A stretch of 64,000 nt of DNA, taken from NCBI GenBank assembly GCA_004194705.1, contig SADC01000171.1, positions 124,001 to 188,000 of the forward strand. The letters are read 5' to 3'. The DNA is from Ditylenchus dipsaci (lineage: Eukaryota; Nematoda; Chromadorea; Rhabditida; Anguinidae). Below the pieces are notes generated by a model. It was not told the DNA's origin. It did no database searches and saw only the letters and a program-made list of their open reading frames with translations. A program made the translations under genes and the position numbers. Shown piece after piece: positions 52,481 through 63,011 of the stretch (position 1 is the stretch's first letter; the number at the start of each line of letters is the position of its first letter).

Positions 52481-55364
52481 TAGAGTTGCTGAAATGACCG
52501 TCATTTTCTAAAGTGGTCATATGACCGGTCATATGACCGGTCATTTTCTAAAATGACGTCATTTTCTGTCATTTTCCTAATTTTACATGCCTTTTGCAAA
52601 TAGTGCTACTTGTTGTTCAAAAACGCTTTATTGATTGAAACAAATACATTCGTACACATACATCTTTTCACTCTCAACTGAAATCATCCATAAACAATTC
52701 ATGCATTTCGCTCGAGATATTTTCTTCTTCATTTTCATTTGCTTCCTCCGACATCTCCGAATTAACTCCTTTCTTGAAGAGATCCCTGTATTCTAGCAGT
52801 AGATTGTGCTTGATGAAGACAACTTGGCTGGTGGTGTCGACCTTCATTCTGGAGAAACCACACATAATCATCAACAATATTAAGTCAAAAGTTAGAAAAT
52901 AAAAAACCTGTTGCGGAGCTTCGTATGGATTCCACCTCTCAGAGATCAGTTCCTCTCAGTAGGGGCAGCAGAGATTGGCACATTGTGAAGCATTTCCACC
53001 ACTTTGCAGAGGAATGTTTCAGAAAACCAGGCCTTCCACCACGTAAGCGCATTCATCGTGCTCATGGCGTCCCAAGCGTAGCTCCTGTTGTCGATAGCAA
53101 AGAGTCCAGTTCCGGCCAACCACTGAGCCCATTCCGTTATCACCTGAATTATGCCCTTATCAAAGTATCAACACACATGAATGTAGTTCCCACTTCTCCT
53201 TCCCTTCCTGCAAACACCGGGTTCTTAAGGCACTTGTTGGTCAGCAGCACGATTGCCTTTTGTTTGTCTTCATTGATCAACGACTGACCTCTGTCTGACG
53301 GCTCAAGTAGGTCGAGAAGGTGTGCCACATCCGTTTTGCCAAACTCCTCACGCTTGTCCAGAATCTAAAACCAATACATGATGATAGAAATTATCCGATA
53401 TATATAAAAAATTATTACCTGTATCAACTCTTCCCTTATAAAATCTACGAATCCACTGTTTTCAATAGCAGCTCGCGACAAAGAGAAGGCTTCTCGGATC
53501 TTCTTGTAGCATCTAAACAAGCAACACAATAGATGACCGAACGTCAGATAATATCACCTTCTCGAATCAACTTTATTACCCTCAATGGCTGTGATCGCGT
53601 TGGCAAGCGGAACGAGCATCTTCTCTACATCCTTGACATCCGCCCAGAAATCTTCACTATCACATAGCTTTTTTCGCAGCCGCTCAGCCTCAGTCTTCAA
53701 TGTGCTGTCTTTTTGGATCCCGGTAGCCCATAGTGCAGATTTAATTGATTCCTCATTCTTGGAGATGGATAAAGCGAGCTTGGCCCAAGTTCCCCACCGA
53801 GTCTTCACTGGCATTTGGAGAATAGCCGAGGATCCGTGCTGATCAAGTTGAGCCTTCTCGAGAATGAGCTGAGGAGTCTTTTTGCTGAAACAGAAGGGTA
53901 GCATCATGAAATACGATAAGACAGGAAGATAATTAATACCAAAGAATTTGCTATCTCACCGCAATGCTTAAGGATATCGCCGACGGCGGTCTTCTCACAG
54001 ATGTCCCTTGAAGCCAAGTTGAGCATATGTGCTTTACACCCCTCGAACAATACCCACGGAAAAGTTTTGTCTCTGTACTTCTTGCTAGGATTGGTGTCTG
54101 TGTCCTAAATTCATATTTCAACAATCACAACAAGTTGGGCCCAAACAATGTTACTTGTCCAGCGAGTTTCTTCCATGCGCTCTTCATATTGGCGGCGTGA
54201 TCGGTGACAACGGCGACTACTTTATGCTTGCCCAGTTTGACTATCTGCTCGGAAAGTAGGTTGGCGATGTAATTTCCTAAAGCGGTCAATGAAACTTGCT
54301 TAATAAATTAATATTTAATTACCTGTGTGCTCAGTTCTCTGGATCTCACCATCTACCTCGGAAGACGTAGCATCAATCGTGTCGAAGAGAAAGGGTTTCG
54401 GAGTGTGCACCACCACATTGATCAGCGAGTTGTTCCTGATATCCGTCCACCCATCCGATGAGATAGCGAGAAAGTCGGCCTTAAGCAATACGTATGAAAC
54501 ATTGCAGGTAAAATGGCATAAAATACCTTGTTAGTCGCCTCCACCAGATTCTTCTTCACGCGATGAATTCGGCCGGCACGAGGATCTTCGAATACTTGAA
54601 ATCTCGAGAAGGTAGCTTGTACGACGGACGAAGCTTGGCGACGAATTGCTTAAAGAACGGGTTGTCGAGGAAATTGGGAGCAATGTTGCCAGTCGTAAAA
54701 GCCTAGAAACGAAAGGATAACAATCATGCAATAAGTATTAAAGACCAACCCTAGTGAGGAGAATGTCTGCTTCTTCCTGATCCTCTTTTCTCACGGTGTC
54801 GAAGAAACCTTTGATCCCAGAAATGTTTGTCCGCGAGCTGCTATCCTCTGACTCCTTGACGATTTTCATCGGAGGCTCTCCACTCGATTTTTTGACAAGC
54901 GATCGATCTCTTTCTTAGCCTCAGCCCCAACTTTTTTGCAGTCCTGAAACCATCAAAATGAAATTCCAACTGATAAACTTTGGCAGGTACAAACTTTCAA
55001 GTGTTTCTCCATGCGATCAGGGTGGGCTGCGTAGCGGTCTTGACAGAATTTGCAGTATCCAACGAATGCTTTCTTTCCTCTGCTGTTGGTCTCTTCCTTC
55101 CGCGTAAAAGTTCCAGCACCAGGCAAGTGGCTTTTTCATCAAAAAGGCGATCTGAAATCAAGGCAATGAGGAAAATACAGTAATGAAGCAATAACATTCA
55201 GCAAACGACACATGGGAACGATCCTAACGTCGACCGGTTCAAAAGAAAGGAGAACTAGAAAATGACCAAAATCTATATGACCAGGCATTTTGTATTAAAT
55301 GACCGGTCATATGACGTCATATGACCGGTCATATGACCGGTCATTTGACCGTTCAGCAACTCTA
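52481..55364. mobile_element. hAT transposon, near complete, with exact 8-bp target duplication
   Basis: The ends are TAGAGTTGCTGAA and TTCAGCAACTCTA; GGCCTACC flanks both sides (52473-52480, 55365-55372). Removing the element restores GGGGCCTACCGCATAAA, as seen uninterrupted at 59396. Subterminal regions hold ATGACCGGTCAT palindromes (two or more at each end). It encodes a multi-exon transposase on the minus strand. The insertion is inside the hairpin cassette repeat. Confidence 0.96.
52674..55150 (-). pseudogene. hAT-family transposase (multi-exon, a few frameshifts)
   Basis: In order on the minus strand: a BED-type zinc finger (KAFVGYCKFCQDRYAAHPDR MEKHLKVC), a linker with KKEIDRLSKN, the NPFFKQFVAKLRPSY-LPSR block, ADFLAISSDGWTDIRNNSL with the first catalytic Asp, VVAVVTDHAANMKSAWKK with the second, FEGCKAHMLNLASRDI (the CxxH-type helix region), VKTRWGTWAKLALSISK, and a C-terminal dimerisation part WWKAWFS..LCKVVEMLHNV, PISAAPTERN. 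It ends MHELFMDDFS-stop at 52674. Introns are short (about 45-60 bp). Single-base shifts are needed near 54895, 54600 and 52945, and the start is unclear, so this copy is probably inactive unless these are sequence errors. Confidence 0.88.
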
Positions 55365-55372
55365 GGCCTACC

Positions 55373-55490
55373 GCATAAATAACTCTGGTATGCATACATT
55401 TTTTATGCATCCAGAGTCACTTTCGAGTGATTTGTGTCTCAGGTATGTGGGTGCGCGCATCTCAACTCCAAGCCCCCTGCGTCCCGAAGG
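55373..55490 (+). repeat. Hairpin cassette, U type
   Basis: ACTCTGG-ATGCAT / ATGCAT-CCAGAGT hairpin, TCACT-UUCG-AGTGA hairpin, GTGTCTCAG|GTATGTG, GTGCGCGCATCTC, as at 17345 and 59400. It is cut on the right by the second hAT element. Confidence 0.6.
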
Positions 55491-55734
55491 GGGTTCTAAC
55501 CAGTGATGTAAAAGCACCGGTGCGGGCACCGGTGCCGGTGCCAAGTTTTTGCTGGCACCGGTGCTGGTGCCGGTGCCAAATTTTAACGAAAAAGCACCGG
55601 CACCGGTGCCGCACCGGTGCCGGTGCCGATTTTTTCGCTGGCACCGCTGCCTATTTTTACCTAAAATTCGAATATTTTTCTATTTTCAGCAAAACTTGAA
55701 GCTTAGATGCCACTTTTGTTCGAGTAAAGGGGGG

Positions 55735-55890
55735 GAACTTCATTTATGCATTACCCTAGGTCACAGGTTCGACTACCACTGGCTGCAGACCCTATTTTTT
55801 ATCTCCTTTTATTTACAAATTTAGTTTCAAAATGTAGCCAAGGTTCTGGGCTTTCATTTGAGCTATCATACAGATGAAAAATTAGTATAA
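55735..55890 (+). repeat. SINE-like repeat ends inside the hAT element
   Basis: CCTAGGTCACAGGTTCGACT (B-box-like), CCACTGGCTGCAGACCC and, 40 bp on, AATGTAGCCAAGGTTCTGGG, CTTTCATTTGAGCTATC. It shares both ends with 34545-34930 but lacks the ~200-bp body. Confidence 0.55.
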
Positions 55891-56344
55891 AGTATTAGCT
55901 AAAATTCAAAAACATTGAACCATGTCCAATAATTGGACTCTGATTCGATGAAATATATATACTCAGTAGGAATATCCCTATGTATATAAGCCCAGTAAAA
56001 CCATATTCATTTTTACAACAAATCGAAGAAACGATTGAAGCGAAAGAGTATTGAGCCAGAATTGGATGCTTTTGTTAAGGAATGGTATAGTTCGATGTAA
56101 TAATTGATCATAAATCAATTTTATCATATAAATACTATATTAATGGTGCCACGGATTTGTTTTTCTTTTGCTTTTTCGAATTTGAAAATCTCAGGCTGAG
56201 AAACACGTTTCAGACCCATTGAATGAAGAAATGAAACAATACATTGAAACAGTTTAGAAAGGGTCAATTAAAAGCAATGCTTTTGACTACGGAAAGCAAC
56301 TAAGGAAGTGAGCTGATTTAACAAACAACTGAAAATATAAATTG

Positions 56345-56545
56345 ATTTAGTTGTTCCCGAAGCTATCACAAATCTCACTCGTGACCTTGCCAACTCTTGC
56401 CACGTCAGCTAGCGATGAAAGACTCTTCTCAGGGGTCACAATAAATACAATAAGGCATAAAGGCCGTTCTGGACAACTGCTCGTAAAGCGTCGTGGGGTG
56501 CTCAATTTCAATAAATTCATATTTCTGTATAAGCCAGACTTTTTT
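56345..56545 (+). pseudogene. hAT transposase dimerisation-domain remnant
   Basis: Plus frame SLVTLPTLATSASDERLFSG followed by VTINTIRHKGR and VLNFNKF. This matches the hAT C-terminal signature (PATSA.sER.FS..g.i....R), with PTLATSASDERLFS in place. The rest of the transposase is missing. Confidence 0.85.
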
Positions 56546-56770
56546 GAAACAACATAACTCATTTCCGTTAAAAAATGAACTTTTTTCCTCAAAAAATGTA
56601 CTGAATGTGATAGGCACCGGTGCCGGTGCAAATGTTCAGCCAGGTGCCGGCACCGGTGCCGGTGTCGCATTTGAGGCCCGGTGCGGCACCGGTGCCGGTG
56701 CCGACAACAATCACCGGTGCCGGTGCGGTGCCGGTGCCAAAATTTACATTTTCACAACACTGGTTCTAAC

Positions 56771-57420
56771 CCGGCTAAAGCCCCCACCCCGAAAATTTTT
56801 AAAAACACCATAAAAGCCAAAAACGGTGTAGGTAAAATGACGTTTTGGGGGCTTCAGCCCCCTTCTGAAAATTTTTTCTGGATACATTTCTGATAAGGGT
56901 ATATGTAAAATAAAAAAATTCTGCCCTGAAAAGTTGAACGCAAAAAATCGTTTTTCGTAGACTCGTCATGGAAAAAATGTCGGCTTCTTGAAATCAGCTA
57001 AATCACTTGTACAATACCACTTATACCACCACCCTGTATTGCAAAAATATTACCAAATTGACAAGAAAATAACAGCAACACTGGCAAAGTCACATGCTGA
57101 GTGCCTCAATTATGGAAAGTGGGGTCTAATTTCAAGGCAAAAATCATGCACACACTGCCTCTCCTTCCTTTTTCGTGGGATTATAAACAGCAATCACTGC
57201 ATAATAAAAAGGGAATTCTCGCAATCTTGCTGCAATCAGTCTTGCCACTCACTTCCACCACAAAAGGTGAAACACGTGTATTTTAGTAATCCGATTTAGC
57301 AGTCTAACTCACACACAAATATTTTTTTTAAATTTAACACCATTTGGGCGATACAGACATGCGAAAAATAAAAATAAAATAATAAAATCATAAAGTAAGT
57401 GATTTGTGGTGGAGTATAGC
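56771..57420. other. No gene seen
   Basis: Begins with GGGGGCTTCAGCCCCC-type palindromes (56845-56865) continuing the older GC-rich repeat, then AT-rich DNA without supported exons. Confidence 0.35.
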
Positions 57421-57600
57421 CAGGGTTGCCATCTCAGAATTTAAAAAAAGGACATTAAGTAAAAAAACAGGAATTTTAAGGAATTTTTTGACAGGAATTT
57501 TTTGAGCGAAAAAAGATTTTGACTAAAACTTTAAAAATAAAAAAAGATTTGGGTCCCAAAAAATGACAAACCTTTTCAAAAAGGACATATGGCAGCCCTG
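57421..57600. mobile_element. Small hAT-like MITE
   Basis: CAGGGTTGCCATCTCAGAAT on the left, AAGGACATATGGCAGCCCTG on the right. Flanking 8-mers AGTATAGC and CGTATAAC are only partly alike, so the target duplication is uncertain. Confidence 0.65.
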
Positions 57601-57692
57601 CGTATAACTGAGGTTTGACTGTGCCATAAATTTACTTGAGACACTTTCAGATTAGGGCAAGAGTAGGGCTACCAGCGGTCAAAAAAAAAATT

Positions 57693-58233
57693 ATGGCGCT
57701 AGTGCAGAATCGGGTGCAAATTTCGCCTTGGTACCCCCTGCTGTTTTTTTTTAAATGTTGTCATGGTGATTGAGGAAATTGTGGTGATTAATAGGACTAT
57801 GGTTAGCAGGCTAAATTTACCTATACCCCTACCACTCAATTAACCTTGACCCCCGCCAGTAAATCATCTTGGGGACCAAGGAAAAAAAAATTAAAAAAAA
57901 TTCATTCAAATTTTTTCATTTTCAAATTTCAAAACAGGTCTCAAAAACAATATATTTGCACTTTTAATTATTTTTATTTATTTTACAAAATATTAGTATT
58001 GAAAAAATGAAAATTATTTGCCTTGGTCCCTCAAGCTGATTCACTGGTGGGGGTCAAGGTTAATTGAGTGGTGGGGGTAAAGGTAAAGTGCTCCGGTTAG
58101 CATGCTAACCTTAATCACCATAATAAAATAAAAATAAGATTGAAAAACAGCAAGGGGACCAAAGTATTTTTCACCAAAAATAAACAGGGGACCAAGGCAA
58201 AATTTGCTCCCGATTCTGCACTAGAGCCATAGT
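57693..58233. repeat. Foldback with GGCGCTAGTGCAGAATCGGG arms
   Basis: ATGGCGCTAGTGCAGAATCG and CGCCTTGGTACCCCCTG at the left face ACCAAGGCAAAATTTGCTCC and CGATTCTGCACTAGAGCCAT at the right. An inner foldback (57825-58090) has CTACCACTCAATTAACCTTG facing AAGGTTAATTGAGTGGTGGG. Confidence 0.85.
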
Positions 58234-59150
58234 AGCCAGAGTAGGGCTACAAGGTGGTCGAAAAAATAAGTTATTTATTCACCTAAAAACAAGGTTTTAA
58301 AAATTACCCAGCAAAATTAAGAAATTATCCAGGGAACTAGTTTAGTCGGGGGGGGGGGCTAGGTGATCACATTTTATATTTTTTCGTAAATCACTTTTAA
58401 AAGTCTTTCATACAATTTTTCTGAAAACTTCGTTACCTAACACTTTTCTACAAAAAAAATCAATTTTTTGACAGAAAAAAATTGAATAAAATGTGACCAA
58501 AATCTTGATTCACCTTGGTCCCCCAAGGCACAAAATTTAGATTTCAGTCAGAATTTTTTTTGTCAAAAAGTGGAATTTTATGCGAGAAAGTGTCATAAAC
58601 AACGCTTTCTATCATTTTTAGCATTAGAAAATTAGTTATGAGACTTTTAAATATGATTTACGAAAATTTATGAAATGCGCCCCTGGACGAAACAAGTGCC
58701 TTACCCGGGAGATTTCAGACGTCAGCCAAGATATTTCAATTTGATCGATTTTATTATAAACACAACCATACAAAATCTATCCGACCAACCTAATAAAAAA
58801 CGAAATTCCGAAATTAATATGGTCAACTGTGAATAGTTTGGAGCACAAATAAAAAAGTTGAAAAAGCAAGGATTGACAAAAAAGCGGTTGTTGAGTCTAG
58901 GGTAAAAGACAATCATTGAGCCACTTCAAGGCGACAACCCATTCTACAAGTCATTGGCTGTGAAGAGCAGATTAAAAGCACTGGCTAGTGCTTTATTATT
59001 TGTCGGGAGGGAATCACATCGTGTGACTAAAACTAACGAGACAATTTATTGAAAAACACGATGGACCTGAATTGTTTCTCTGATTTCAAAGAGCTCGTGA
59101 ACTTGTAAAAAAAACTTAAATATAGAGTTGTCGGCACTTGTGCACTTGGG
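58234..59150. other. No gene supported
   Basis: A poly-G tract near 58350. A plus stretch at 58920-59050 reads PLQGDNPFYKSLAVKSRLKA (and on to a TGA) and could be a last exon, but no family is recognised. Confidence 0.3.
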
Positions 59151-59151
59151 G

Positions 59152-59860
59152 GCCCCTTTTTTAGTCGACTGTGAACAGGGTTCGAACGCCTCTTAAGTAT
59201 TTTTTATACGCTAAAAATGATAAAAAAAAGTACTTTCCAAACAATTTCCGCACTAAAAAGTTCGATTTTTGAAAAAAATTTGGTTACCAAAGGTCAACCG
59301 ATTGCCTTGGTCTCCCAAGCTAATTATACCATAAAGGGTACCTAGATATTTTAAAAAAGACCGAAAAGATGGGATTGAACATAGTTTTGTTAGCTGGGGC
59401 CTACCGCATAAAAAAACTCTGGTATGCATACATTTTTATGCATCCAGAGTCACTTTCGAGTGATTTGTGTCTAAGGTATGTGGGTGTGCGCATCTCAACC
59501 CTTCGGGGCGCAGGGGCTTGGTTGGTTAGAGATGCGCACACTCACTTACCTTAGACATAATTCCGAGCAAGACACTTGATCATACATGCATTAGAGACTC
59601 TTTTTGCCAAGCTCCAGTGACCAAAACATGGTAGGATACCCTAATATAAGATATTTCACCTTAATACACAATATTTTACCTTGGGGGACCAAGGCGATCG
59701 GTTAACCTTTGGTAACCAATTTTTTTTCAAAAATCGAACTTTTTAGTGCGGAAATTGTTTGGAAAGTACTTTTTTTATCGTTTTTAGCGTATAAGAATTA
59801 CTTAAGAGGCGTTCGAACCCTGTTCACAGTCGACTAAAAAAACACCCTATATAGACCTAA
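59152..59860. repeat. Foldback with the hairpin cassette pair nested in it
   Basis: TTAGTCGACTGTGAACAGGG, TTCGAACGCCTCTTAAGTA, AAAGTACTTTCCAAACAATT and TTGGTTACCAAAGGTCAACC on the left (59159-59305) face their complements at 59690-59845. The middle (59395-59640) is a U/V cassette pair. Confidence 0.88.
59395..59645. repeat. Hairpin cassette pair (U plus, V minus)
   Basis: U has ACTCTGGTATGCAT.. / ATGCATCCAGAGT, TCACT-UUCG-AGTGA, GTGTCTAAG|GTATGTG, GTGTGCGCATCTC. V on the minus strand has ATGTCTAAG|GTAAGTGAG. It begins with GGGGCCTACCGCATAAA, the intact form of the hAT target site at 52471. Confidence 0.65.
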
Positions 59861-59949
59861 AATCGCCTCATGAGTTCAAAAAAAGCATTATTTTTGAGTT
59901 CCCATATACAAAAAATTGAGTTCTGGGTATTTTGAAATTTCGACCATTT

Positions 59950-60080
59950 GCCTGTTTCACCATGTTTTGGTCACTGGAGCTGGGCAAAGACCGCCTCTAA
60001 ATGCATTTTTAATCAAGTATCTTGCTCGGAATTATGTCTAAGGTAATTGAGATGCGCACACCCACATACGAATCTTCTCG
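59950..60080 (+). repeat. Hairpin cassette, V type, solo copy
   Basis: CCATGTTTTGGTCACTGGAG, CTGGGCAAAG, ATGCATTTTTAATCAAGTAT, CTTGCTCGGAATTATGTCTA, AG|GTAATTGAGATGCGCACAC. Confidence 0.55.
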
Positions 60081-60730
60081 CCTATCCATCTCTTTTCTTA
60101 AAATAAACAAATCAAATGCTAAAGCAGCAGTCAAGAAAAAATTTAAGAAAGAAGACTATAACCGCTGATTCTGGACTAATTTCAGTTCCGGACACATTTT
60201 GGTCCAGGCACATTTTGGCGCGGGCACATTTTGTCCGTGACCGGACATTATTTTCGCCATTTAGCTTCAAGGACTGCTAAAAAAAACTTCAAAACCCTAC
60301 TGTAAAAAACCAAAAATTTGCTTGAGACAACAAAAATTGGCCTTATCCCTCAATGGATACCGATTTCCGAGCTTGGCACCACCCCTGTTGTTCTATGTAA
60401 TTGTTAGGGTTACGCAAGCATAAGTAGGCCAACGTATATTATGACAGTCTCAAACATGTTTCTGGAAATTAAAAAAAGTAGCGAAAATTGTTTAAATCCG
60501 TCCTAAAATACGCTGGCCTACCCTTGCCTCAGCCTGAAAAACGACCGCGAAGCCAAGTAAAATACTGTTGACAAGCCCAATGGCTTTCTCCCAGGGCTGC
60601 ATCGGATATGAAAAAATATTGGCTAGGATACATTTGGCAAAAACGAAACTTGGCAAAAGCGAAAGTTGGCAAAACGAAACTTGGCAAAAAATTACCTTGG
60701 TCCCCCCTGTTGTCCAAAAAATCTTAAAAT
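60081..60730. other. No gene seen; short minisatellite
   Basis: At about 60637-60690 CTTGGCAAAAACGAAA-like words repeat three to four times, related in form to the 949 and 5160 arrays. GGACACATTTTGG.. words repeat near 60190-60235. Confidence 0.45.
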
Positions 60731-60734
60731 CGTC

Positions 60735-61535
60735 ATCCGCAAACAGACTCCTCATTGTGAATGCGCCTTTATGGTGGTTTTGAGTGCTCTAGGGTGGAAG
60801 CACGCAGGAGGCTTACTTTTTGGTGGTCCCAAAACTCAGTTTTTTTATTAACCAGATCTCAAAAAATGCCTTTTTTGAACTCCTGAGGCCATTTTAGGTC
60901 GATATAGGGTGTTTGGAAACACTTTTAAAAAAGTTGATTTGGGGGAGGGGGGGAGGAGGTGGTATACCCAAGTAGCGCCAAAATAAATATCCGAAAATTC
61001 GCAATTTTTTCGTATATCCAATCCAGCTCTGCTCTGTCCACAGTCGAAACTTCTTGAAAAGACAAAATGCGAAAGGCCGTGAAAATTATCCTTTTCGGTC
61101 ATTTTTCACGGTCTTTCGCGGTCCGTCTATCCAAGAAGTTGAAATCTGCTGCCTAAAGCTTGTAAACTAAGTCAGTACTGAATTAAGCTTCCAATGACAT
61201 GTAACTTGCTTGACGTCAAACAAAAAACGACGGACGAAAATCCCAAAAAGCTAAACATAGTCCGGTTGAAGAGTAGTTCGTTTGAAGAACTGGTAGTTGA
61301 AGAATATAAAGAGTCATAGAAAGCAACGCCAAAAGGTAGCCACAATGTCATCCTCCTGAAAGTTGGTTTTTGGGGGTTGATTGAAGGAGAAGAGGGTGAA
61401 CTTTTTGCGAAAATTCCATTGGGTGGATAAGAATTCCAGTCCGATGGGCTTGATCGCGCAAAATTCCACCCTAGAGCACTTAAAACCACCGTAAAGGCGC
61501 ATTCACAATGAGGAGTCTGTTTGCGGATGCTAAAA
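60735..61535. repeat. Long inverted repeat (~65-bp arms)
   Basis: ATCCGCAAACAGACTCCTCA, TTGTGAATGCGCCTTTATGG and GTGCTCTAGGGTGGAA at 60735-60802 face their complements at 61467-61533. The interior is about 660 bp and includes a partial poly-G MITE near 60940-60985 and a GCGAAAGGCCGTGAAAA / TTTTCACGGTCTTTCGC hairpin near 61080. No transposase. Confidence 0.85.
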
Positions 61536-62454
61536 CAGACTACTCACTGAGAATCTGTTAAACAGAATCTTCGCTTTTTACTGTTTTCCCGAAAAATATT
61601 CAGCTGGTTACTTACCTTGACTTGATTCTGCTAAACTCAAAATAAACTCAAGGTGATTTTCGGCCTAAAAATGGCTATATCTCATCTTTAAAAAAATATC
61701 GAAATTCTGAAAAGTACGTTTTGTTCAGAGCAAGAACTTGACCTTAGGGGATAGGAAAAAAAATTCAGACCCATTTTTCCTATAAAAATCGAGAAAACGA
61801 CCTTGAGTTTACTGAACTCAAGGTTCACCTTGAGTTTGAACTTGACCTTGAATTTCGGAAACACTGGGGCAGGGTAGGCCAGCGTACGTTAGAACAGACT
61901 CAAACATGTTACCCAAGCTATAAAAAGGTAAGAAAACCATGTTTGTTGGCACGTTCATTATAAAAGCAACCCCTTTCGAAAATACCCTCACATAGATAAA
62001 TACACCCTCGCCGAAGTACTACTCTATAGGTAAAATGTCCTAGATGCTACCATATCCTTACCACTAGTTTATTACCTAGGTACAGCACTCCAGTAACCAT
62101 AAGAACTGTGCTATCCAACGGAGGAATTCTTCGTAATACAGGCAAATCCCTTCGCTTCCGGTTTCCGGTGGAGAAAGAGAAACAAAAAATATTTTGAGTA
62201 CCACTATTTGGACACCTGGGTAACACAACCAAGATACCTGGGCACAGGTATCGCCACCTGAGCAACACTGCTTAAATAATTTTCGCGACATTCGGGTGCA
62301 ACCATCTAGGTAGACAGATTCACCTAAATACATGGATTGTGGGTCGATCAGCACTAAAGCATTTGGAATACGGATAAGAAAAGATGGGCCGAAATAAATT
62401 AACAACAACAGCAATGACAAAATAAAGTCGGAAATACGAAAAAAACTGTATTCG
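61536..62454. other. No gene seen
   Basis: ACTCAAGGT / ACCTTGAGTT words recur at 61610-61855. The minus frame 62519-62076 is long but lacks family resemblance. Confidence 0.35.
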
Positions 62455-62708
62455 GTTGCTATATAAGAACCGGGAACTATTGCACCTTTTATACAAGCCG
62501 GGAAGTTCCCGGCTTGCATAAAAAGACAGTTAGTTCCCGGCGTGAACTAATGGTCGCTGGGAACTTTAGGTCACTTCACACAGGCCGGAACTATAGTCCC
62601 TTTTATACGCTGCAGGAACTATCGGTCATTTTTGACTGGCCGGGAACTATTGTCTCTTTCATATAGGCCGGGAACAATCAACCGCCAGTAACTATTGGCG
62701 CTGAGAAC
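62455..62708. repeat. GGCCGGGAACTATTG degenerate tandem array
   Basis: About nine diverged copies of a ~30-bp unit centred on GCCGGGAACTATTG.C.CTTT, with AGCCGGGAAGTTCCCGGCTT as a perfect palindrome at 62498-62517. Confidence 0.85.
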
Positions 62709-62713
62709 TACTA

Positions 62714-62899
62714 CAGTCAACTCCCGATTTTGTGTACACCCTGGGGACCGGCTCAAGGTGTACACTAAATCGAGTGTACACTAAATCAAGGGTTCATTCT
62801 AGTCATTTTGACCAACCGCCGGCAAAATGATTTAATCCAGGTGCACACTAAACCGAGGTGTACACTAAATCCGGTGTACACTAAATCGGGAGTTGACTG
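62714..62899. mobile_element. pogo-like MITE, GTGTACACTAAATC iterons
   Basis: Starts CAGTCAACTCCCGATTTTGT, ends GATTTAGTGTACACCGG..CGGGAGTTGACTG-type complement, flanked by TA. GTGTACACTAAATC is repeated about five times; GGGGACCGGC lies near the left end. Confidence 0.93.
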
Positions 62900-63011
62900 T
62901 AACACTCACCGCATGAAGCAACATCAACAGCAAAACCAGGGAACAGGTATTTATTCAGGTAACAGATCCAACTCACAATTTTAAGCAATGACAAATGAAA
63001 TACTTTAGACC

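Larger units (their letters stand above)
55501..56762. mobile_element. hAT element with GGCACCGGTGCC iterons, internally deleted
   Basis: The ends are CAGTGATGTAAAAGCACCGG and ..TTTTCACAACACTG; GTTCTAAC flanks both sides (55493-55500, 56763-56770). The subterminal parts (55515-55650, 56612-56742) are dense in the palindrome GGCACCGGTGCC. The interior retains a transposase tail (56350-56530) and a SINE-like piece (55735-55890). Confidence 0.95.

Noticed and set aside
55427..55824. Pro/Val/Cys/Arg-rich plus frames (APVPVP, HRCRCR)
   Set aside because: Translations of the GGCACCGGTGCC iterons of a hAT element.
62076..62519. 147-codon minus frame
   Set aside because: No family resemblance, overlaps the GGCCGGGAACTATTG array at its start and has no splice support.
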